From NCBI GenBank assembly GCA_022701365.1, contig JAKUHH010000080.1, forward strand, positions 808,436 through 872,435: a stretch of DNA of 64,000 nucleotides, written 5' to 3'. This stretch comes from Mycocentrospora acerina. Its lineage: Eukaryota; Ascomycota; Dothideomycetes; Pleosporales. The notes beneath the pieces were generated by a model that was not told the DNA's origin, did no database searches, and was given only the letters and a program-made list of their open reading frames with translations. The first letter of the stretch is position 1. Every line of letters starts with the position of its first letter. Positions 58,181 to 64,000 of this stretch are shown one piece after another. The translations under genes and the position numbers were made by a program.

Positions 58181-58944
58181 GGTGTGGTGATGTGGTGTTA
58201 TGTGGTATGCGCCTGGCGCTTTGGAGGGTGGATGGGTCCGCAGTGAGGGGATGTTGTCGTGCGATTCTATGGGCGCGGGGGGTGTGATGATATGCGCGCG
58301 AGGAGATGGGCGGCGACAATGGCAGGGGACACTTTGTCGCGTTGATGTTTTTTGGCGGCGAGTGAAGCGTGTTGGGATGGGGAAAAGGGCAGCTTGAAAC
58401 TCGTGTCGGAGGTACGGTTGGCTAAACGCCGGTGGACACGACACAACTCGGTGTGTGCGGAGGAGGGGAGTTTTATAGCATAAACATGTATCGTACAATC
58501 TAATCTGACCTAATATGACATGACACGGAATAATATGGCAGAACATGTATTTACACCAAAGAGAGTAAATTGGACATACAAGTGCATTTTCAAAAAGCTC
58601 TCTCGTGCTCCCGTCCTGGAAGGAAACTACTCCAAGACAAGCCAGCCTACAAGAACATTCAAACATAGAGTACAGAAAATACACCCTTCTCCAAAACTAC
58701 CTTTTCCAGATGCGTCTTTACAAGTACAAGGCACGCTGGGGTGGGGGAAAGCCATATCATGCACTATCCATGCCCGATGCCAAAGCACCATGGCCGACTT
58801 TTTCCGTATTAAAAAAAACTCTCAAACATGACATGCTTGTCCAAATCTCGTACAGCGTATACATGGCTCATGTCCCTTGTCCAAATCGCGCCTGTTCTCT
58901 CTCTTCCCCATCATGTCATTTACTCGGGCAGGTCTGTCGAGAAT
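58181..58944. other. Intergenic region (BET1 promoter, ADK1 3' flank)
   Basis: These 0.76 kb hold no separate gene. Frames overlapping the BET1 start are antisense or out of frame. Confidence 0.55.
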
Positions 58945-60046
58945 CTAGTTCTTGAGACCGACCTTGTTGAGCAGGCTGCCCGTCTGTCCCGCGACGTAGG
59001 CCTTGCCGTCAAACACCTTGAGCAGGCTCTTCCAGACTTGCCCAGGCTCCTGGCTGGCGTCGATTGGCTTCCAGATGCCCGTCTTCTGGTAGTAGCTGAC
59101 GACGGGGGCTGTCTGGGCGTGGTAGGTGGACAGGCGCTTGGTGAGGGTGGCCTCGTTGTCGTCGGAGCGCTGGATGAGTGGCTCGCCAGTGACGTCGTCG
59201 GTCATGGTGGTCTTGGGGGGGTTGAAGATCTTGTGGTAGGAGCGGCCTGAGGCGGGGTGGACGAGACGGCCGGTGATGCGCGAGACGAGGAGGGCATCGT
59301 CAATCTGCAGCTCGACGGCGTGCTGGAGTGGCTTGCGGGTTGCGGCGAGCATGTCGTCGAGCTTCTCGGCCTGGGTGACTGTGCGGGGGAAGCCGTCGAG
59401 GATGAAGCTGTGAAAAGTTAGTCACTGTTATATGGAATGTATGAAAAGCATGAAATGTGTAAGGCGTATGTGGAGTGTAAGAAGAAGCTCACCCGCTCTT
59501 GCACTCGGCGTTGTTCTCGAGCTCCGTCTTGATCATGTTGATCATGATCTCGTCGCTGACCAGACCCCCGGCGTCCATGATCTTCTTGGCCTCGCGGCCG
59601 AGCGGTGTCTTTGCCGAGACCTGCGCGCGCAGCATGTCGCCGGTAGCCTGTGTCGCATGGGTTAGTCTCGCATCGAGTGCTTGTTGCCGTCGCCGACAGC
59701 CGCTCCCCTCTCAGCCTTTACATGGTGTCTGAGGGGGGCAAGACGGGGCATGGCAGGACAAGGCAGGACGTACCAGATGGCAGGCGCAAAACTTCTCCTT
59801 GATGCGCGGCGCCTGGGTGCCCTTGCCTGGGCCGAGTCAGCAAATCCAGCGCCAATTGGCATTGTGGGCGGCAGACGACGCACCTGCACCGGGCGGCCCC
59901 ATCAGGATCATGCGCACGCTCTCCTGCGACGTGGGCGCGCTGGCGGCATGGCCCGTCAGCTTGTGCTCGAGCTCGGTGATGCGGTGCTCGAGCCGCGAGA
60001 CGAGGCTCTTGAGGTCGTCGACGACCGTGTCGGTGATGGGCGCCAT
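58945..60046 (-). CDS. ADK1: Adenylate kinase (ATP:AMP phosphotransferase)
   Basis: There are four exons: 60046-59884, 59826-59774, 59647-59493 and 59407-58945 (277 residues); all joins keep frame. The enzyme interconverts ATP plus AMP with 2 ADP in the cytosol and mitochondrial intermembrane space. The P-loop GPPGAGKGT is split by the first intron. CHLATGDMLRA, the AMP-binding GFILDGFPRT and the long-form LID (GRLVHPASGRSYHKIFNPPK, then DDVTGEPLIQRSDDN) are all present. The N-terminal 40 residues (about 11-36 helical) form the extension typical of filamentous-fungal Adk1. It is a housekeeping gene. The 5' UTR directly before the ATG is a CCACCT-type repeat. Confidence 0.95.
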
Positions 60047-60047
60047 T

Positions 60048-60089
60048 GTGGTGGTGGCGGAGGCGGTGGAGGCGGTGGAGGTGGTGGAG
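60048..60089. repeat. Trinucleotide-like GGTGGA/GGCGGT repeat in the ADK1 leader
   Basis: An imperfect purine-rich repeat lies just before the ADK1 ATG. On the transcribed strand it reads as C-rich CCACCTCC units, like the CT-rich leaders of highly expressed fungal genes. Confidence 0.75.
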
Positions 60090-60595
60090 AGTGTGCCGAC
60101 GTGCAAGACAGAGACGAGCAGACGAGGGAGAAGACGGGCAGGGTGGGAGGTGGAGTGGGTGTGGATGTGGATGTGGATGACGTGCGGGTGTGTGCGCAGT
60201 GGCCGTCGCGGAAAAGTTGCGGCCCTGGAGCTTGGATGGATGCGAGTTGTGGCCGTTGCTGGCGGCACCACCACACCCAAGCTCTCGGCTGGAGGGAATC
60301 ACTCCCGAGGTCGCTGCCCACCTGCCCACTGCCCACCTTGCCTGTGCGCGCTCACGCCGGGGAATAACTCGGCCAAGAGGATGCCATCCGACACACCATG
60401 ACCCCCAGTAGCTGCTGCACCACCTGCACACTCAAATGCCTGCCCTCGTGCACCAAAGTCCTGCCCACTTGCTTCCATTCTGTCACGAGCTCGGCATCTC
60501 GCGCACCTTCTGTCCGGCCAGTTGCATGTGGTGGGAACCCTACATGGCCACTTGTGGTATAGTATACACAACATGCGCCAATTATATATACCATG
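60090..60595. other. Intergenic region (ADK1 promoter)
   Basis: These 0.5 kb are GC-rich, then AT-rich, and no gene is seen. Long frames on both strands here result from biased composition. Confidence 0.5.
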
Positions 60596-60802
60596 GTACA
60601 TGCAGGGGGTACAGCATGATAAATGTTGAGTGTATACTACAGTACATGCAGAGAGTACGGTATAGTATATGCAGAGAATACAGTAGAGTACATGCAGAGA
60701 GTACGGAATAGTGCATTCAGAGAATACAATAAAGTACATGCAGAGGGTAGATTGTAGTAAACGTAGAGAATACACCATCGTACATATTGAGAGAAAGAGA
60801 GA
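60596..60802. repeat. 23-bp minisatellite, nine diverged units
   Basis: Nine head-to-tail 23-bp units lie between the ADK1 promoter and the YME2 stop. Typical units start GTACATGCAGAGAGTACGG or GTATATGCAGAGAATACAG. These two types alternate in the centre, giving a 46-bp higher-order period. The array ends in a GA run at about 60790-60808. The unit length is not a multiple of three and no coding is likely. Confidence 0.85.
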
Positions 60803-60895
60803 GAGAGATGCATGCATTCAATGAAAAGGAGAATGGTATCATCATACACGAATATACTCTCCCAACAATAACGACAACAACCAACAACGACAACC

Positions 60896-63655
60896 CTAAT
60901 TCTCAGACCCAAGCACCTTCTTCAACTCCTTAATCTCACCCTCATACTTCTCAATCTTCTGCTGGCTCACCATCATCTTCGACAATAAATACTGCACCCG
61001 CCCCGTCGTCTGCGCCGGCTGGCTTCGAAACTTGCTCAGCAACAGCAACTCGCTCTCACACTTGTCAATCGTCGCGTTCTCAATCTTGCTCAGGCTCGTC
61101 AAAATCGCCAGGTCCAGCCGGCTGCTCAGTACCTTGTCTTCTGTCAACCGCTTAAATGCTGGGTAGTACACTGGCTTGCCGGGCTTGATCGTCGATGGAC
61201 GCCCGTTGGGGCCCGACACAATCGAGATGAGCTCCACCTGCTCAAGAGCACGCAGCACCGCATCGCCGCCGCTCTTGAACGTGTCATCAATCAACATCTC
61301 ATTGTATCGTAGCGATTCCACCTCGGCCAGCTTCTTGATCAGGAACCACGCCTGTTCCACATTCCAGTTGCGGTTTCCACTTTGATCTTCTGCCCCAAAA
61401 ATGTACATCTTGAGGATTTCAGAGGCTGATTGGTTAATCATTTCGTGTACCGCCTTTGTCGGTGTCTCGCCAGACTTGATTCTCCGCGCCAAAAACTCCA
61501 AATCTGTGAGGCGACCACCTAGCAGATCAATACAACTGTCCAATTCCGCAAGATCCGTACGGTGTTGCGATGGCAGCTTCTTAGCTGACCCATCCTTTGG
61601 CGCGGGGCTGTCTTCGACATCGGCGTCCAGATGCGTCACGACGAAGCGCTTGGCAACTTCAGGACTACAGTCGGAAAGCGAAATCTGGCGGAATACACGG
61701 TCGGGCAGGGCTTTGGAAAGTGACTTGGAAAATGAGACGTCGTGTGTCAGGAAGATGACGTGTGCTACGTTTGTCGTCGTCAAGCGGGCCGCCCTACTAC
61801 TTGTTAGAAGCTGCAATCAGTACAAACAACCCCTAAAAACTTACCAGTCAGCAATCTTGTCGTAAACAACATCACCTTCCTGACTCTTGTGCAAGAAGTT
61901 GTCGATAACCACTACAGGCCTCCGTTCAGGATGCGCCTCAAGCCACTCATCGTCGCCCAGGTTTGCGTCCTTGTCATCCTTGTGTCGCTTTTCTAGTGCA
62001 ATCTGCCTGAGGGCTGTTGTCGTCGTATTCCAGATTTTGTTCAGCTGGGACTCAAGAGTCTCGGAGAAGCCCGTCTTGACGCCCGTTGCACCTTGAGCAG
62101 CCATGTCAATCATACCGCTGATGCTGTTCATCCACGAAAACACTGGCTTGTAGCCAACGGACATTGCTGCCGCGCTGATAGTTGCGCTATCTCCTCGAGC
62201 CTCTTGAATGGGCTTGCAGTCGATAACCACCTTGAGCTTCGTGTCCTGAAGTGCTTGATCAACAACCAGCTCGCGTTTGCCTGTGCCACGGGGCCCCTGA
62301 ATAATGATGAATGTTTCCGCTGTCTCCATAAGCCAGGTCTGGATCTGCTCGATATTGTCTTTGCGGTCGTCCCAAATAGCCTCCATACCGTCATCGTCAT
62401 CATGCTTTCCACGTTTGAATATATCTGTCGCGTAGCCTTTGACCCATTTGTACCACTTGTTGTCCTCAAAGTGCAGAGATCTAGTGATGTGTATCTTGAC
62501 GAAAAACGTCCGGATGCTTTTCACTTATTAGTGGTTACTACGTTATGAAAGAGTTGGATAACTAACGGGTCAAAGATGGCGACGGTGATGGCAGCTACAA
62601 TCGCAGCAAGAATTGGGATGACAATCCTTGGATGGTTGAGAAACCAGTCCCTGAACCAACGAGGCTTAATCTTCGCCTCGTACTTTAGTCTCACAATAGT
62701 ACCCTGCTTGCCGCCTCCCAGCTCCTCGGTCAATATATAGCCATGCATACTACAAGCGTATTAGCCGGACTCAGAATATTCTGGCATCACATCACATACC
62801 AGTTCTTCGCCATAGTAGCATCTCCCAGCCCCGCAAAATCCAGATACGCAAACTTCGGCAACACCTTCGAGTCCGGAGGCTGTACAACGATATCACTCAG
62901 CTTCCCGTACGGCCTGAAAAGCTCAAACAACTTCTCCTGGCTCAACTCTACAGCTTCACCGATCCCCGCGCTGGGCTCCGCAGGGACAAATTCAACTCTT
63001 AACCGCGGTGTGGGTAAGCGCATCAGATCCTCAACCCATGGCCTCCCCTTCACGACCCTGGCCTCCACTGGACGAAACGGGCTCCACCAAGGCTTGACAG
63101 GATTGGCATTCATGTACTCCTGCAGCATCTTCTCAAGTTCTGACTCTGACGCTGCTGCACTACCATTTTCAATCGTGAACTTGACAAATGCTCCACCTTC
63201 TCTCATGCGAGGGAGAATCTTCGTAGGATTGATAGGCAAGCTGCCTTTTGCCTTGGCGTCCTGTAGGATAACATTTGGGTCCGTTCCAGTGATTGTCGGG
63301 CCGATTATCCTATCTATCAAGTTTGGAATGGGGAGTCCCATAATCTTGCGGATATGTAGAGGGAAGATGTTGTTGAAAAAAATGAGCCCCTCGTTGGAGC
63401 TTGCGTTAATGTGACCTGTTTTGTCCTCGCCGGCTTGAAGAACTGTCGACGTGGCCGTCGTTGCACAGCGCCCTGAGATTGACCATGGTCTTTGATTTAG
63501 TAGACTGGCCGTCCTGCTGCGTGCATACAAGGTTGACTGTGTGGTCCTGACGAATCGTCAGCGTTTCCCCACAAAGCTGCCTTTCTTCTCTACCTGGAAA
63601 ATTCCTGCAGCGGCAAACGCCGACCAGCGGTGTGCCAGACGGGTCTTGTTAGCAT
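60896..63655 (-). CDS. YME2: Mitochondrial escape protein 2 (inner-membrane AAA-like/RRM protein)
   Basis: There are five exons: 63655-63594, 63546-62800, 62749-62567, 62516-61845 and 61793-60896 (853 residues); all joins keep frame. The first exon (MLTRPVWHTAGRRLPLQEF) and the start of the second (LYARSRTASLLNQRPW) form an Arg-rich mitochondrial presequence. An RRM-like region (LRVEFVPAE...LFRPYGKLSDIVV...KFAYLDFAG) follows, then one span (RIVIPILAAIVAAITVAIF) and an NTPase domain with P-loop IIIQGPRGTGKRE and Walker B-like RRPVVVIDNF. A C-terminal coiled coil ends ELKKVLGSEN. Yeast Yme2 sits in the inner membrane and affects mtDNA retention and nucleoid structure. The 63653-63655 ATG is my inference; no other in-frame ATG precedes exon 2. 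Confidence 0.92.
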
Positions 63656-64000
63656 TCTTGCTGCTGCGGGAGATCACCGTTGCATAATGCTGCTGATGGT
63701 GTGGGGATGAGACTGCACCGAGGTGTCGACGTTTACAGGTGCCTTGTAAAGCGTCGTGCAGAGCGCGTGACGTCAACAACGCTACGCGAACTTCCACACC
63801 ACAAGGTCAAGGTCGTAGGCCGTAGAGCATGACTTCAAAGGCAAGTATCAAGTTTAACGCCACACGATGAAATTCACGAAACAAGTGGGAATATCATGTA
63901 AAAGACTATTTATTCGCATATATACACAAATTGGATGCGATAAGTATACTAATTACTGCACATCGCAAAGGCCGCCCAGATGACTCCGGCAAACTGGAAA
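63656..64000. promoter_or_regulatory. Upstream region of YME2, right edge
   Basis: These 345 bp should include the YME2 promoter. A frame reaching into exon 1 from 63797 begins with GTG and is not used in my model. Confidence 0.4.

Noticed and set aside
59681..60431. Long overlapping GC-rich frames on both strands near ADK1
   Set aside because: They are composition-driven; ADK1 exons explain the conserved part.
60299..60912. Cys/Tyr-rich minus-strand frames over the minisatellite
   Set aside because: They are artefacts of the 23-bp repeat; there is no start context and no homology, and they overlap the YME2 end.

Overview
The window is nuclear DNA of a filamentous ascomycete. The evidence is many short GT-AG introns (about 45-120 bp) with CTAAC/CTGAC-like branch sites, fungal-restricted families (Fungal_trans_2 regulator, Bys1, carbohydrate esterase 9-like proteins, Mrl1-type receptor), a dispersed single 5S rRNA gene, and roughly balanced base composition. 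Dothideomycetes/Pleosporales is my best guess from family content, but it is an inference. I see no bacterial, plasmid, phage or intact transposon features.

Layout: 0.9-5.7 kb holds a phytanoyl-CoA dioxygenase-like gene divergent from a zinc-cluster-type regulator lacking a visible zinc cluster, then a Ser/Thr kinase convergent with the regulator. 7.5-14.5 kb holds an AIG1/FAR-17a membrane protein, a Ser/Pro-rich protein and an HExxH protein of unknown role. 15.4-19.6 kb holds a very large dynamin-type GTPase with a nuclear-localisation-like basic tract, intact except for one in-frame TAG where a Trp is expected. 20.5-23.9 kb has a mannose-6-phosphate-receptor-like sorting receptor (Mrl1 type) divergent from ERG24 (sterol C-14 reductase). 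Just after the ERG24 stop lie four short elements that fold into the same RNA shape with compensatory changes. 26-40 kb is a metabolic and transport block: glycerate kinase, MFS transporter, OPT oligopeptide transporter, membrane-anchored CE9-like amidohydrolase and an FAD monooxygenase. 40.5-45.5 kb has a coiled-coil membrane protein and a Baeyer-Villiger-type monooxygenase. 47-54.5 kb is gene-poor and encodes secreted or surface proteins (CAP-like, Bys1, GPI-anchored). 56.7 kb carries a 5S rRNA gene. 57.3-63.7 kb is housekeeping: the Bet1 SNARE, adenylate kinase ADK1 and YME2, with a 23-bp minisatellite between the last two.

I rebuilt most gene models by hand; exon junctions in the entries keep frame and join family-typical residues unless stated otherwise. 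The genes do not form an obvious biosynthetic cluster. The most unusual items are the hairpin array after ERG24 (23647-23923) and the lone TAG in the GTPase gene (17290-17292).
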